Positions 8,475 through 18,693 of a stretch of DNA of 64,000 nt are shown piece after piece; within the stretch, counting starts at the first letter, position 1; every line of letters starts with the position of its first letter. Below the pieces are notes generated by a model. It saw only the letters and a list, made by a program, of their open reading frames with translations. It was not told the origin of the DNA and searched no databases. This DNA is from Streptomyces sp. CB00316 (lineage in GTDB: Bacteria > Actinomycetota > Actinomycetes > Streptomycetales > Streptomycetaceae): the NCBI RefSeq assembly GCF_001905595.1, contig NZ_LIXI01000001.1:682001-746000 (forward strand), read 5' to 3'. Both the position numbers and the translations under genes were made by a program.

Positions 8475-9131
8475 GTGATTTCCGTACACCGGTCCGAGGA
8501 CCGCTACCGGGGCGGCGAGCCGGACGCCGGTATCGAGACCCGGCACGCCCTGTCCTTCGGCCCCTTCTACGACCCCGACAACCTCCGCTTCGGCCCGATC
8601 CTGGCCTGCAACGAGGAACACCTCGCAGCGGGCGCGGGATTCGACGAGCACCCGCACAGCCATACGGAGATCGTCACCTGGGTGGTGGAGGGCGAGCTGA
8701 CCCACCGCGACTCGGCCGGCCACTCCACCGTCGTACGGGCCGGGGACGTCGCCCACCTGAGCGCCGCCGCCGGAGTCCGCCACGTCGAACGCAACGACGG
8801 CGAGGGGCCGTTGACCTTCCTCCAGATGTGGCTGGCCCCCCTGGAGTCCGGCGGCGAACCCGCGTACACGGTCGTCCCCGGCATCGCCGACTCCACCCCG
8901 TACGCCCTGCCGCAGGCCGGCGCGATGCTGCACGTGCGCCGCCTGACGGAGGGCGAGCGCACGGCGCTGCCGGACGCGGTGCGCCTGTACGTGCACGTGG
9001 TACGTGGACGGGTCGAGGTGGGCGGGGAGGAGCTGGGCCCGGGGGACGCGGCCCGGATCACGGACGCGGAGGGGCTGGAGGCTGCTCCGGTGGCGGAGGC
9101 GGCGGAGCTGCTGGTGTGGGAGCTGCGCTGA
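8475..9131 (+). CDS. Pirin family protein
   Basis: A 218-residue bicupin. The N-terminal cupin carries the pirin metal ligands in DEHPHSHTEIVTWV, with a further His in AGVRHVERN, and a weaker second cupin follows. Pirins are iron-binding proteins with quercetinase or redox-sensing roles, and which applies here is open. GTG 8475 gives the usual N-terminus (ISVHRSEDRY). It is transcribed away from fasR and stands alone. Confidence 0.8.
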   Translation: MISVHRSEDRYRGGEPDAGIETRHALSFGPFYDPDNLRFGPILACNEEHLAAGAGFDEHPHSHTEIVTWVVEGELTHRDSAGHSTVVRAGDVAHLSAAAGVRHVERNDGEGPLTFLQMWLAPLESGGEPAYTVVPGIADSTPYALPQAGAMLHVRRLTEGERTALPDAVRLYVHVVRGRVEVGGEELGPGDAARITDAEGLEAAPVAEAAELLVWELR

Positions 9132-9215
9132 CGGGCTTCGGTGCAAGCCCGTGCGCGGTGGTCGGCGGTGGCACGGTCAGCGACCTGCGGGGGCAGCAGC
9201 GGGCAGTATGTCCCT

Positions 9216-9551
9216 GTGACCGTCACCCTTGTCGAGATACACGTGCCGATGCTGCCGACGCCGGACCTGGCGGACGGCTCCTACCCGTACCCCTGGATCG
9301 ACCAGGTCGAGGACTTCCTGGTCGATCTCGAGGACCAGGGCGATATGGAAGTCCATGACGAGGGCGAGCAACATGAGGACGCCTACGTCTTCTTCGTCAC
9401 CGGAGCCGCCGACGAGGAACTCTTGGCGGTGGCTTCCCGTGTGGCCACGCTGCCCGGGGTTCCCGCAGGCGCGTTCGCGGTCGTCAGCGATGATGAGGCC
9501 GAGGACTTCGGGCGGGGGCGACGGGTGGCGCTTCCGCTGTCCGGAGTGTGA
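9216..9551 (+). CDS. Hypothetical acidic protein, 111 aa
   Basis: A small soluble protein rich in Asp and Glu, with no domain recognised. GTG 9216 is preferred because the upstream in-frame extension is low-complexity Arg/Ser. It is followed 12 bp later by a small membrane protein gene in the same direction, so the three small genes 9216-9981 may form an operon. Confidence 0.6.
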   Translation: MTVTLVEIHVPMLPTPDLADGSYPYPWIDQVEDFLVDLEDQGDMEVHDEGEQHEDAYVFFVTGAADEELLAVASRVATLPGVPAGAFAVVSDDEAEDFGRGRRVALPLSGV

Positions 9552-9563
9552 GGGGGGCGAACC

Positions 9564-9764
9564 GTGAAGCTGTCCGATGTGCTGATCATCATCGGCGTCC
9601 TGGGCATGGCCGCGGCGCTGGCCGCCCTGCTCGGGGACGGCTGGTCGAGTCAGGCCCTGCTTCCGTTCGCCGGCGGAGCGGTTGCCGTGTTCGTCGGGGA
9701 GAGGATCAAGGACCGGCGGAAGCGGCGCCGCGGGGGAACGACTCGCCGGCCCACGCAACCTTGA
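9564..9764 (+). CDS. Small two-TM membrane protein
   Basis: A 66-residue protein with two hydrophobic segments (about 4-24 and 31-46) and a very basic tail (KDRRKRRRGG). GTG 9564 follows GAGGGGGG. The next gene encodes a protein of the same length and layout, also with a KERRRKR-like tail, so the two may work together or be distant paralogues. Function unknown. Confidence 0.6.
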   Translation: MKLSDVLIIIGVLGMAAALAALLGDGWSSQALLPFAGGAVAVFVGERIKDRRKRRRGGTTRRPTQP

Positions 9765-9780
9765 GGGGGAGGGTTTGGCC

Positions 9781-9981
9781 GTGACCAGGAAACGGGCAGT
9801 CGTCGAGTCGCCCGCCTACGTCGTGCTGCTGGCCATCTCCGGTCTGTGGACAGCGGCGAGTTCGGGGTATCCGGTCTACCTCAGAGTGCTCGGAGGCGCG
9901 TTCGGAGCGTTCTGTGCGGTGGCTCTGGCCGTCGATGTCGTCAAAGAGCGGCGGCGGAAGCGGGCGGCTGCCGATCTCTGA
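9781..9981 (+). CDS. Small two-TM membrane protein
   Basis: A 66-residue protein with two membrane segments and a basic tail (VVKERRRKRAAA), resembling its upstream neighbour in layout. GTG 9781 follows GAGGGGGAGG and lies 16 bp after the previous stop. A strong terminator follows at once. Function unknown. Confidence 0.6.
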   Translation: MTRKRAVVESPAYVVLLAISGLWTAASSGYPVYLRVLGGAFGAFCAVALAVDVVKERRRKRAAADL

Positions 9982-9982
9982 A

Positions 9983-10032
9983 AGCAACAGCGGCGGTGCG
10001 GGGTGACTCGCCTCCGTACCACCGCTGTTGCT
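9983..10032. terminator. Bidirectional terminator
   Basis: AGCAACAGCGG at 9983-9993 pairs with CCGCTGTTGCT at 10022-10032, with further pairing inside (GGTGCGG with CCGTACC). It lies between the convergent small-membrane-protein and DUF397 genes. Confidence 0.7.
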
Positions 10033-10045
10033 CGGTGAACGCGCC

Positions 10046-10225
10046 TCAGCGCAGCCCGTCCACGAACGCCCGCCAGGCGGGGGCGCCGATGGTGATGGCG
10101 GGGCCGGTGGGGTTCTTGCTGTCCCGGACGGGGACGGAGTCGCAGGGGGCGGCGGCCATCTCGACGCAGTCACCGCCGGTGCTGCCGCTGTAGGAGGACT
10201 TCTGCCAGGCGGCGCCGCCGGTCAC
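10046..10225 (-). CDS. DUF397 protein, without its usual XRE partner
   Basis: A 59-residue protein with the DUF397 signature: WQKSSYSG, GDCVEMA, VRDSKNPTGP and the final WRAFVDGLR. DUF397 proteins usually follow an XRE regulator of the BldB/Scr1 kind and act with it. Here GTG 10225 follows an in-frame TGA by one codon, and no recognisable helix-turn-helix gene is found upstream in 10226-10400. It is short for many annotation cut-offs and may be missed. Confidence 0.75.
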   Translation of the reverse strand: MTGGAAWQKSSYSGSTGGDCVEMAAAPCDSVPVRDSKNPTGPAITIGAPAWRAFVDGLR

Positions 10226-10400
10226 GGTTCAAGGCCTCCGCGAACTCGCGGGTGGGGACCTTCTTCGTCGTCTACGAGAGGGGAAGCGCTCGGGTCGAGC
10301 GTCTGGAAGTTGGCCACAGCGCGGACCTCCGGGGGCGACGCCTCGCGGCGTTCGGTTCACGGCGTAGCCGAGCGTAGCCACGTGATCGCAGGCTGGGAGC

Positions 10401-10883
10401 GTGAGCCGTGTATCCATCCCCCGAATTGATCCAGGGGAGCCCGTCTACCGCTCCGACCTCGCCATGGGGGAGCACTCCGCCAGCCATCTGCGCCGCATCC
10501 TGCGGCTCTACCTCACCAACTGGGACCTGCTCGAAGTCGCCCCGGCGGCGGAACTCGCGCTCACCGAGCTGATCGCCAACGTGGTGCGGCACGTGCCCGG
10601 GCGCCGCTGCCAGACCTTCATCTTCCGGCTGCCGACCGGGGACGGCGTACGCGTGGAGGTCGCGGACAGCAGCCCGGCGATCCCGCTCGCGATCAGGCGC
10701 GACGAACTCGACGACGGCGGGCGGGGGCTGATTCTGGTCAACGCCGTGACCGACGACTGGGGCGTGGTGAAGTGGTGGGACGGCACCGGGAAGAGCGTGT
10801 GGTTCGAGTGTGTCGACCGGAGGAAGGCGACGGGCGACCGCGCCCGGTTCAGCCCGCGAGCTCCGACAGGACCACGTCCGTGA
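10401..10883 (+). CDS. RsbW-like anti-sigma/ATP-binding protein
   Basis: A 160-residue single-domain GHKL ATPase of the serine-kinase/anti-sigma class common in Streptomyces. The N-box (ELIANVVRHV), the DSSP region and the glycine-rich GGRGL lid are present. It starts at GTG 10401. Its last 35 bp overlap the 3' end of the convergent serine hydrolase gene. It lies beside DUF397, as in the common kinase/XRE/DUF397 clusters. The partner sigma or anti-anti-sigma factor is not in the window. Confidence 0.8.
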   Translation: MSRVSIPRIDPGEPVYRSDLAMGEHSASHLRRILRLYLTNWDLLEVAPAAELALTELIANVVRHVPGRRCQTFIFRLPTGDGVRVEVADSSPAIPLAIRRDELDDGGRGLILVNAVTDDWGVVKWWDGTGKSVWFECVDRRKATGDRARFSPRAPTGPRP

Positions 10884-11664
10884 ACGGGGTCCAGGCCTCC
10901 GCCGCCCACGGCCCGAAGTCCCGGTCGGTCAGCGCCACGCAGGCGGCCCCGGCCACCGGGTCGATCCACAGGAACGTGCCCGACTGGCCGAAGTGGCCGA
11001 AGGTCGCGGGGGAGGACGAGGTGCCCGTCCAGTGCGGGGACTTGGAGTCGCGGATCTCGAAGCCGAGGCCCCAGTCGTTCGGGCTCTGGTGACCGTAGCC
11101 CGGCAGGACGCCCTTGAGGCCCGGGTGGACGACGCTCTGGGCCTCCAGGACCGTACGGGGGTCGAGGAGGCGCGGGGCCTGGACCTCGGCGGCGAAGCGG
11201 ACCAGGTCGTCCACCGTGGAGACGCCGTCGCGGGCGGGGGAGCCGCCCAGGGTCGTGGACGTCATGCCCAGCGGCTCCAGGACGGCCTGGCGCAGGTACT
11301 CCGCGAACGGGATGCCGGACGCCTTCGCGATGTGGTCGCCCAGCACCTCGAAGCCCGCGTTGGAGTAGAGGCGGCGATTGCCGGGCGGGGCCGTCACCCG
11401 GTGCTCGTCGAAGGCGAGGCCGCTGGTGTGGGCCAGGAGGTGGCGGACCGTGGAGCCCTCGGGCCCGGCCGGCTCGTCCAGCTCCACGGCTCCCTCCTCG
11501 TACGCCACCAGTGCCGCGTAGGCCGCCAGCGGCTTGGTGACCGAGGCGAGGGGGAAGCGGTGGGCGGTCGGGCCGTGCGTACCGAGGACGGTGCCGTCCG
11601 CCCGTACGACGGCGGCCGCCGCGGTCGGGACGGGCCAGGTGTCGATGATCCGCAAGCTCTCCAT
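10849..11664 (-). CDS. Beta-lactamase-like serine hydrolase
   Basis: A 271-residue penicillin-binding/class C beta-lactamase-type serine hydrolase. SVTK gives the nucleophile Ser and Lys, YSN the second element, and HFGQSG the third. No signal peptide is seen, so it is probably a cytosolic esterase or peptidase and not a resistance enzyme. ATG 11664 gives the natural start MESLRIIDTW. Confidence 0.8.
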   Translation of the reverse strand: MESLRIIDTWPVPTAAAAVVRADGTVLGTHGPTAHRFPLASVTKPLAAYAALVAYEEGAVELDEPAGPEGSTVRHLLAHTSGLAFDEHRVTAPPGNRRLYSNAGFEVLGDHIAKASGIPFAEYLRQAVLEPLGMTSTTLGGSPARDGVSTVDDLVRFAAEVQAPRLLDPRTVLEAQSVVHPGLKGVLPGYGHQSPNDWGLGFEIRDSKSPHWTGTSSSPATFGHFGQSGTFLWIDPVAGAACVALTDRDFGPWAAEAWTPFTDVVLSELAG

Positions 11665-11802
11665 GGGACCCGAGCCTAACGTTCGCGGAAGCGGCCCCGT
11701 CACCGCGTCCGAAAGGTGACGAAGTCACCAACTCCCGTCCCCGCGGCCGACTACTGTGCGGAGGCGAAGCGCTGCGCACCGCAGCCGTACGAGGAGGATT
11801 CC

Positions 11803-12351
11803 GTGTCCACTGTGTCATCGGCCTACGGCCCCCAGCACGCTCCCGTCGGCGATGTGGGCGCGGCGCTGATGCTGATCGACTCCCGGCTCCGGAGCATCCA
11901 CGCGGGCAACGCGGAGACCGACGCCGAACAGCAGGCGATGATGGCGCAGTTCACCGAGTCGCTGGGTCCCGACGGGGCCGAGGACCTCCTGGACGGCGTG
12001 TGCACGCTGATCTACATGTTCATGACGTGGCTGCGGAACGCCCACGAGGACCACGACAAGGACGTCATCGAGTACGTGGTCCCGACCCTGGTCGCCTCGA
12101 TGCGCATGATGCCCAAAAGCATCCGCCCCGAGGCCGTGCCCACGATGGCGGGCCTGGTCGTCGCCGCGGGCACCGGCCTGAGCCCCAGCCTCTGGCGCAA
12201 GCAGTACGGGGACTGGACGGAGGCGGAGATGACGCCACTGGAGGCCACCGCCTTCCTGCTCGCGGAGCACATCAACCGCATCGCCGACGACCCCGACTTC
12301 GCCACCCGGGTGATCACCGACGCGCTGTCCAGGGCGGAAGACGAACTCTGA
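11803..12351 (+). CDS. Hypothetical conserved protein, 182 aa
   Basis: A mainly helical soluble protein with no domain I recognise. GTG 11803 has a near-ideal GAGGAGG six bases upstream, which decides the start over the longer ORF. It stands between the serine hydrolase and the MerR gene, with no evident operon partner. Function unknown. Confidence 0.65.
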   Translation: MSTVSSAYGPQHAPVGDVGAALMLIDSRLRSIHAGNAETDAEQQAMMAQFTESLGPDGAEDLLDGVCTLIYMFMTWLRNAHEDHDKDVIEYVVPTLVASMRMMPKSIRPEAVPTMAGLVVAAGTGLSPSLWRKQYGDWTEAEMTPLEATAFLLAEHINRIADDPDFATRVITDALSRAEDEL

Positions 12352-12369
12352 CGTCCGGCTCCCGCCGGC

Positions 12370-12400
12370 TTGCTTCGAGTGCACTCCAAGGATTTAGCGT
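12370..12400 (+). promoter_or_regulatory. MerR-type promoter with palindromic 19-bp spacer
   Basis: TTGCTT (12370-12375) and TAGCGT (12395-12400) are separated by 19 bp, the long spacer typical of MerR-activated promoters. The spacer region carries a near-palindrome, CTTCGAGTGCACTCCAAG (12373-12390). The expected transcript start falls at or next to ATG 12408, so the mRNA is probably leaderless. Confidence 0.65.
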
Positions 12401-12407
12401 GGAGGGC

Positions 12408-12913
12408 ATGACGGTGATCGACGGAACTTCCCGGAGCACCCCCGCGACCGGCGCACCACCACAGCCGCAGCCCTCCTCGGGGATGAACGCCTGTACCGCT
12501 CTCCCCAAGCCGCACCCCCGGCCCGAGGGCAAGGACAGCTACACGATCAGCGAGGTCGTCGCCTTCACCGGGCTCACCGCGCACACCCTGCGCTGGTACG
12601 AACGGATCGGGCTCATGCCCCACGTCGACCGCTCGCACACCGGCCAGCGCCGCTTCTCCAACCGCGACCTGGACTGGCTGGTCTTCGTCGGCAAGCTGCG
12701 GCTGACCGGCATGCCCGTCGCCGACATGGTGCGGTACGCGGAGCTGCTGCGCGAGGGCGAGTCCACCTTCGAGGCGCGCCAGGAACTGCTGGAGTCGACC
12801 CGCCGCGATGTGATCACGCGGATCGCGGAGCTCCACGACACCCTCGCCGTCCTCGACCACAAGATCGAGTTCTACGCGGGCGCCCGCCAGGCGCCGGAGA
12901 GGCACAGGGCCTG

Positions 12914-12914
<1 letters not shown>
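12408..12914 (+). CDS. MerR family transcriptional regulator
   Basis: A 168-residue MerR-type activator. After a Pro-rich 40-residue N-terminal arm comes the winged helix-turn-helix (YTISEVVAFTG, TLRWYERIGLM, GQRRFSNRDL) and a dimerisation helix. No metal-binding cysteine cluster is present, so it senses something other than a metal. It probably controls its own promoter and the coupled aldo-keto reductase. A GTG at 12399 is an alternative start with AAGGA upstream. Confidence 0.85.
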
Positions 12915-13939
<1,025 letters not shown>

Positions 13940-14037
13940 GTGTGGCAGGAGGCCGGGGGCCGGCCTGCGATGATCGCCTGGTTCATGAAGTTCATCAGGA
14001 CCAAGAGCCCGGGTCCCCCTCACGCGGGCCGACCCCC

Positions 14038-15279
14038 TCACGCCAGCCCCAGCGCGAACACCGCGAACCCCGCCGCCAGCACCCCCGCCAGCGCGCGGCG
14101 GGCGTTCGCGGCGCGGGTGCCCGCCTTCCACGGGGCGTCGAAGCGGCGGGTGTACCGGGCTATCAGCACCAGCAGCCCCGCGAACACCGGCAGCCACACG
14201 ATCCGGGCCAGGACCCAGCCCACCGTGTCCGGCCCGGTCGTCAGCCCCGCCACCGCCGCCGTACCCCCGTCCAGCAACGAGGCCGGTACGGCGGCGGCCA
14301 GCATCGCGCTCTGGTGCCAGCACAGGATGGTCATCGCCGACAGGTTGACCACCACGACCGGCGCCCACAGCAGCGGCCTGCGCAACGCCAGCCCCAGCCG
14401 GTCCCGCACCAGGATCGCCGCCCCGCTCTGGGCCGCCGCCAGCGCTACCACCAGCAGCGACGGCGGGTGCGAGTTGGTCCGCACCTCACCGGGCACGCCG
14501 ACCATCGACGCCGGGTAGTGGAACGCCAGCAGCAGTACGGCGAAGAGCACCCCGCCCCCCACGAGCAGCAGCCGCGCACCCCGCTTCCCTATCCGCCCCT
14601 CGCCCCACGAGACACCGAGCTGATAGGCGAAGAGCCAGCCCGGCAGGATGTTCAGCACGCTCAGCCAGGACGGCATTCCCTCGGCGAAGGGCCCGTACCG
14701 CAGGAAGTCCACCACCGCGACCGACCCCAGCAGCGGCAGCGCCGCCCACCCGCCGAGCTTGCGCGTGAGGCGGATACAGAGCGGGGTGAGCGCGGTGACC
14801 ACCGTGTACACCCCGACGAACCAGAGCGGCTGGATCACCAGCGTCGACCCCGTACGCAAGGTGTCGCCCGGTACGCCCAGCCAGGACAGCGCGGCCAGCA
14901 GCACCGCCCACACGGCGGTCACCCCGAGCACCGGCCGGCCGAGCCGGACCAGCCGCCCGCGCAGCCAGGCGGCCGTGGTCGAGGGGCGGCGGTGGTAGGA
15001 GAGGACCGAGGCGTACCCGCCGACCAGGAAGAAGATCCCCAGCATCTGGAGCACCCAGCTCAGCGGGGCGAAGGCCTCGAACGTCGAGAGCGGGCTCGCG
15101 TTGTGCAGGCCGTCCGCGTCGAGCCGGAACCCGCCGAGCATCCAGTGCCCGATCGGCACGGCGAGCAGCGCGAGGGCGCGCAGGCCGTCGATGGCCCGGT
15201 CCCGGTGGGCGGGGGTGGCGGCCTCGACGCGGGCAGCGAGCTGATGCGCACGCCTGCGGGTGTGTGTACGGATCCTCAT
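14038..15279 (-). CDS. Acyltransferase family 3 membrane protein
   Basis: A 413-residue integral membrane protein with about ten hydrophobic segments. The N-terminal RDRAIDGLRALALLAVPIGHW is the acyltransferase-3 signature, with the conserved His/Arg. Such proteins acylate extracellular or cell-wall sugars. Its ATG overlaps the stop of the upstream DUF1023-type hydrolase (ATGA), so an exported hydrolase and a membrane acyltransferase are made together, perhaps on the same envelope substrate. Confidence 0.8.
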   Translation of the reverse strand: MRIRTHTRRRAHQLAARVEAATPAHRDRAIDGLRALALLAVPIGHWMLGGFRLDADGLHNASPLSTFEAFAPLSWVLQMLGIFFLVGGYASVLSYHRRPSTTAAWLRGRLVRLGRPVLGVTAVWAVLLAALSWLGVPGDTLRTGSTLVIQPLWFVGVYTVVTALTPLCIRLTRKLGGWAALPLLGSVAVVDFLRYGPFAEGMPSWLSVLNILPGWLFAYQLGVSWGEGRIGKRGARLLLVGGGVLFAVLLLAFHYPASMVGVPGEVRTNSHPPSLLVVALAAAQSGAAILVRDRLGLALRRPLLWAPVVVVNLSAMTILCWHQSAMLAAAVPASLLDGGTAAVAGLTTGPDTVGWVLARIVWLPVFAGLLVLIARYTRRFDAPWKAGTRAANARRALAGVLAAGFAVFALGLA

Positions 15280-16328
15280 CGGGCCGCACCCCCCACCGAG
15301 GTGCCCCGTGCGATCGCCGCGAACGCCCGGAGCGAGTCCGTGCCCGGGGCGAAGTAGCCGGTGTGGCCCCGGGCGTCGTCGGACGGTATGCGGCGGGCCC
15401 CGAACGTCGGGTCCGTGGGGTCGGTGCCGTGGCCGAGCCCGGCGAACCGCACGCTCGGCACGTCGTCGATCCAGTCGGTCGGGTCCTTCGCCGCCCACAC
15501 CGTCGCCCGGGTCCGCAGCGCGTCCACGTCGTCGGCCCGCATCCCGGGGGAGCCGAGGACCACCAGGTCGGTGGCGGGCAGGCGGTGGGCGGCGAGCCCG
15601 CAGACGACGGAGCCGTAGCTATGGCAGAAGACGACGGGCTCGGGCAGCCCGTCGGCGGTCAGCCCCTCCGCGAACCGGGTCAGCCGCCCGGCGCCCGCCT
15701 CCGCGAGCCGCCCGGTCGCGGCGTCGACGCCGATGCCCACGGGGGTGGTGTACCCGGTCCAGGCGATGACGGCGGTGCTCGGACCGGCCTGCGCGTAAAG
15801 GGACTTGGCCATACCGGCGGGCGTCCCGTACACATCGCTCTCCCGGTCGAAGGTGCCTGCGTCGTTGTCGGAGCCGGGCACCACCACCGAGACCCGGTGC
15901 GCCGAGCGCAGGTCCCCGAAGACCTCGGCCACCTGGCCGCGCCCCCGGGGGTCGAACGCCAGGATTCGGCGGCCGGGGGCGGCGAGCGAGCGGTAGCGCG
16001 GGTCGTCGGCGGCGGCGAGGGAGTTGGCGCGGTAACGCAGCTCAAGCGGGGCGCCGTCGAGATTGCCGACGACGGACGGGTGGCGGAGGAGCAGGAGTTG
16101 CCGCTCCCTGGCGCTCAACCCGTCGAAGAAGGCAGCCACTTCGGCCGGAGCCGCGCGCTCCGGATCGGGCAGCTCCGCCCCCAGTGCCCGGTCCGCCCGC
16201 CACGACGCGGTGCCCGGCGGCGGCCCGGTCAGCGCCTGCTGCGCATCCCCCGAAACCCAGCCCGCCGTCCCCGTCACCACGCTCGTAGCCAGTGCGAACG
16301 CGACCACGGTCCTCGCGTATCGGCGCAT
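15276..16328 (-). CDS. Secreted DUF1023-type alpha/beta hydrolase (copy 1)
   Basis: A 350-residue protein with a signal peptide (about 1-25) and a C-terminal alpha/beta-hydrolase domain. The nucleophile elbow is CHSYGSVVCG. Later blocks are GSPGMRAD, DWIDDVP and GHTGYFAPGT, the last giving the catalytic His. A close relative lies at 19749-20957, on the other side of a two-component system. It is coupled to the acyltransferase downstream. The substrate is unknown; actinobacterial relatives are predicted esterases or cutinase-like hydrolases. Confidence 0.8.
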   Translation of the reverse strand: MRRYARTVVAFALATSVVTGTAGWVSGDAQQALTGPPPGTASWRADRALGAELPDPERAAPAEVAAFFDGLSARERQLLLLRHPSVVGNLDGAPLELRYRANSLAAADDPRYRSLAAPGRRILAFDPRGRGQVAEVFGDLRSAHRVSVVVPGSDNDAGTFDRESDVYGTPAGMAKSLYAQAGPSTAVIAWTGYTTPVGIGVDAATGRLAEAGAGRLTRFAEGLTADGLPEPVVFCHSYGSVVCGLAAHRLPATDLVVLGSPGMRADDVDALRTRATVWAAKDPTDWIDDVPSVRFAGLGHGTDPTDPTFGARRIPSDDARGHTGYFAPGTDSLRAFAAIARGTSVGGAAR

Positions 16329-16527
16329 CGTGCCCTCCCTCTCCGCTGCCGCACCGACCGGCGCGACCGGGAGGAAGGTAGGAAGAAGGTGGGTGAGGGA
16401 GCGTCACACCGGGGGGCCAACTGCGGGATGCTACTGGGGTAGGGGGTGGAGGAGACGGCTCCGTACGGAGGAGGAGAGGGCCCCTGCGCCCAGGGTCAGG
16501 CCCCGCGTCCTCCGGCCCCGCGAAGGG

Positions 16528-17217
16528 TCAGGCCCCCGCGTCCCCCGGCGTCACCAGCCCCGACTCGTACGCGAAGATCACCGCCTGCGCCCGGTCCCGC
16601 AGGTCCAGCTTGGCCAGCACCCGGCCGATGTGCGTCTTCACTGTCTGCTCGGCCAGGACGAGACGCCCCGCGATCTCCTGGTTCGACAGTCCCCGGGCGA
16701 TCAGCTCCAGCACCTCCGTCTCGCGCGGAGTCAGCCCGTTCAGCCGCAGCGCCTGGCCGCCGCGCGTCGCCCCCGACGGCCGCTGCGCCGCGAAGTCCGC
16801 GATCAGCCGCCGGGTCACCGAGGGCGCCAGCAGTGCGTCGCCCGCCGCCACCACCCGTACCGCCGCGATCAGATCGGCGGGCGGCGCGTCCTTCAACAGG
16901 AACCCGGAGGCCCCGGCGCGGAGCGCCTCGTACACGTAGTCGTCCACGTCGAACGTGGTCAGCATCAGCACCTTCGGCCGGTGCACCACCCCGATCGGCG
17001 GGTTCAACAGCTCGCGGGCGGCGGCCAGTCCGTCCATCTCCGGCATCCGGACGTCCATCAGGACCACATCCGGATGCTGGTGGCGGCTGACCTCCACGCC
17101 CTGCCGGCCGTCCGCCGCCTCGCCCACCACGTCGATGTCGCTCTGCGCCGCCAGCAGCGCCGCGAACCCCGCCCGCACCATGGCCTGGTCGTCGACGATG
17201 ATCACGCGGATGGTCAC
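16528..17217 (-). CDS. LuxR-type response regulator
   Basis: A 229-residue NarL-type response regulator. The receiver domain has the acidic pair DD (9-10), the phosphorylation site Asp55 in VLMDVRMPE, and a C-terminal LuxR helix-turn-helix (LTPRETEVLELIARGLSNQEIA). GTG 17217 follows GGAGGA and overlaps the kinase stop (GTGA), so the kinase and regulator are coupled. Targets may be the flanking hydrolase and acyltransferase genes, but that is a guess from position. Confidence 0.92.
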   Translation of the reverse strand: MTIRVIIVDDQAMVRAGFAALLAAQSDIDVVGEAADGRQGVEVSRHQHPDVVLMDVRMPEMDGLAAARELLNPPIGVVHRPKVLMLTTFDVDDYVYEALRAGASGFLLKDAPPADLIAAVRVVAAGDALLAPSVTRRLIADFAAQRPSGATRGGQALRLNGLTPRETEVLELIARGLSNQEIAGRLVLAEQTVKTHIGRVLAKLDLRDRAQAVIFAYESGLVTPGDAGA

Positions 17218-18572
17218 AGATCCTCCGGAGGCAAGGGGGTTGGTGGTGCGGCGGGCGTGGCGGTGGCCGGGGGCAGCGGCATCCGGGCCGCGACCCGGAA
17301 CCCGCCGTCGGGCAGCGGACCGGTGTCCAGCGTGCCGCCGGTCAACCGTACGCGCTCGCGCATGCCGACCAGCCCGTGCCCGGTCCCGCTCGTCTCCAGC
17401 GGCGAACCGGGGGCGGCGGCGGGCCCGTTGACGACGAGCACGAGGAGGTGGCCGTTGTCCGGCGCGACGAGGACCCGGGTACGGGCCCCCGGCGCGTGCC
17501 GCACCACGTTGGCCAGGGCCTCCTGCACGATCCGGTACGCCGACAGGTCCACCGCCGGGGGCACCTCGCCCCGCCCCGAGCTCAGCTCGGCGCTGAGCGC
17601 CAGCTCCGCCGGCAGTCCCGCCCGCACGGTCGCCTCCACCAGCTGCTGGAGCCGGTCCAGGCCGGGCTGCGGTGCCCGGTCGCCCTCCGTCCCCTCGCTG
17701 CGCAGCACCGACAGCAGCCGTCGCATCTCGCCCAGCGACTCCCGCGCCGCAGCCGCGATCGCCGTGAACTCCTCCTCGGCCGCCTTCGGCAGCCCGCTGA
17801 TCCGGTACGGGGCGGAGTCCGCCTGCACGGTGATCACCGACATGTGGTGCGCGACCACGTCGTGCAGCTCGCGCGCGATCCGGGTCCGCTCCTCCAGCAG
17901 CGTGCGCTGCGCCCGCTCGGCCTCGCTGATCGTCTCCTGCTCGGCGAGCCTGCGCTGCGCCACGCCCCGCTCCCGTACCGCCCCGCCGATCACCAGCACC
18001 ACCCCGCCGAGGATGGTCAGCAGCAGGGCGCTGCCGCTGCCGCGGTCCGGTGCGATCAGGTGCAGGACGGCTCCGGCGGCGCCCGTCACCGCCCAGACGG
18101 CGATCACGGTCCGCCGGGTCTCGCGCAGCCCGAGCGCCAGCAGCAGGAAGAAGTAGGCGACGGTCGCCGGCGGTGTCCATGGCCAGACGTCGCTCGGGTC
18201 GGCAGGCTGCACCAGCAGCACCAGTGCGCCCAGGATGTCGGCGGGGAAGATGATCCACCACGCCTGGAGGGGCCGGTGGGCCAGCATCAGCAGCGGCGCC
18301 GCCTGGGCCACGCCGAGCGCCCCCGCCAGCGCGCCGGGGACGCCGTACTGCGTGGTCAGGACGGTGATGGTGACCGGGATGAAGGTCGCGGCCAGCGCGA
18401 GCACCACGACGTACGGAAGCAGCCGCTGCCACAGCTTCGGGGCGTGGGCCAGCAACGGCGTGGACGGATGGGACGCGTGGGACAGCCCGTGAGCGAGCTC
18501 GCGCAGATTGCGGCGGGCGGCGCTCAGCAGGCCGTCGGCGGGCGGCAGAGGCCCGGTCGGGGAAGTGGCCAT
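17214..18572 (-). CDS. Sensor histidine kinase, HisKA_3 type
   Basis: A 452-residue membrane kinase with about five N-terminal membrane segments (50-200) and a short coiled coil. The HisKA_3 dimerisation helix carries the phosphoaccepting His237 in RIARELHDVVAHH, followed by an HATPase domain (N-box EALANVVRHA, G-box GHGLVGMRER). The sensor part is almost entirely within the membrane, so it may sense membrane or envelope state. It forms a two-component system with the overlapping response regulator. Confidence 0.92.
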   Translation of the reverse strand: MATSPTGPLPPADGLLSAARRNLRELAHGLSHASHPSTPLLAHAPKLWQRLLPYVVVLALAATFIPVTITVLTTQYGVPGALAGALGVAQAAPLLMLAHRPLQAWWIIFPADILGALVLLVQPADPSDVWPWTPPATVAYFFLLLALGLRETRRTVIAVWAVTGAAGAVLHLIAPDRGSGSALLLTILGGVVLVIGGAVRERGVAQRRLAEQETISEAERAQRTLLEERTRIARELHDVVAHHMSVITVQADSAPYRISGLPKAAEEEFTAIAAAARESLGEMRRLLSVLRSEGTEGDRAPQPGLDRLQQLVEATVRAGLPAELALSAELSSGRGEVPPAVDLSAYRIVQEALANVVRHAPGARTRVLVAPDNGHLLVLVVNGPAAAPGSPLETSGTGHGLVGMRERVRLTGGTLDTGPLPDGGFRVAARMPLPPATATPAAPPTPLPPEDL

Positions 18573-18693
18573 GACCGGGTCAGCCTAGGAGGGCGAGCGC
18601 CTCGCGGGCGTCATACCGGGGGCTCGACCGCCCTCGGCCCGCCTCATACCGGGGTACGGGGTGGTGGGGCCGGTCTCCGGGACGTACGGGGTC

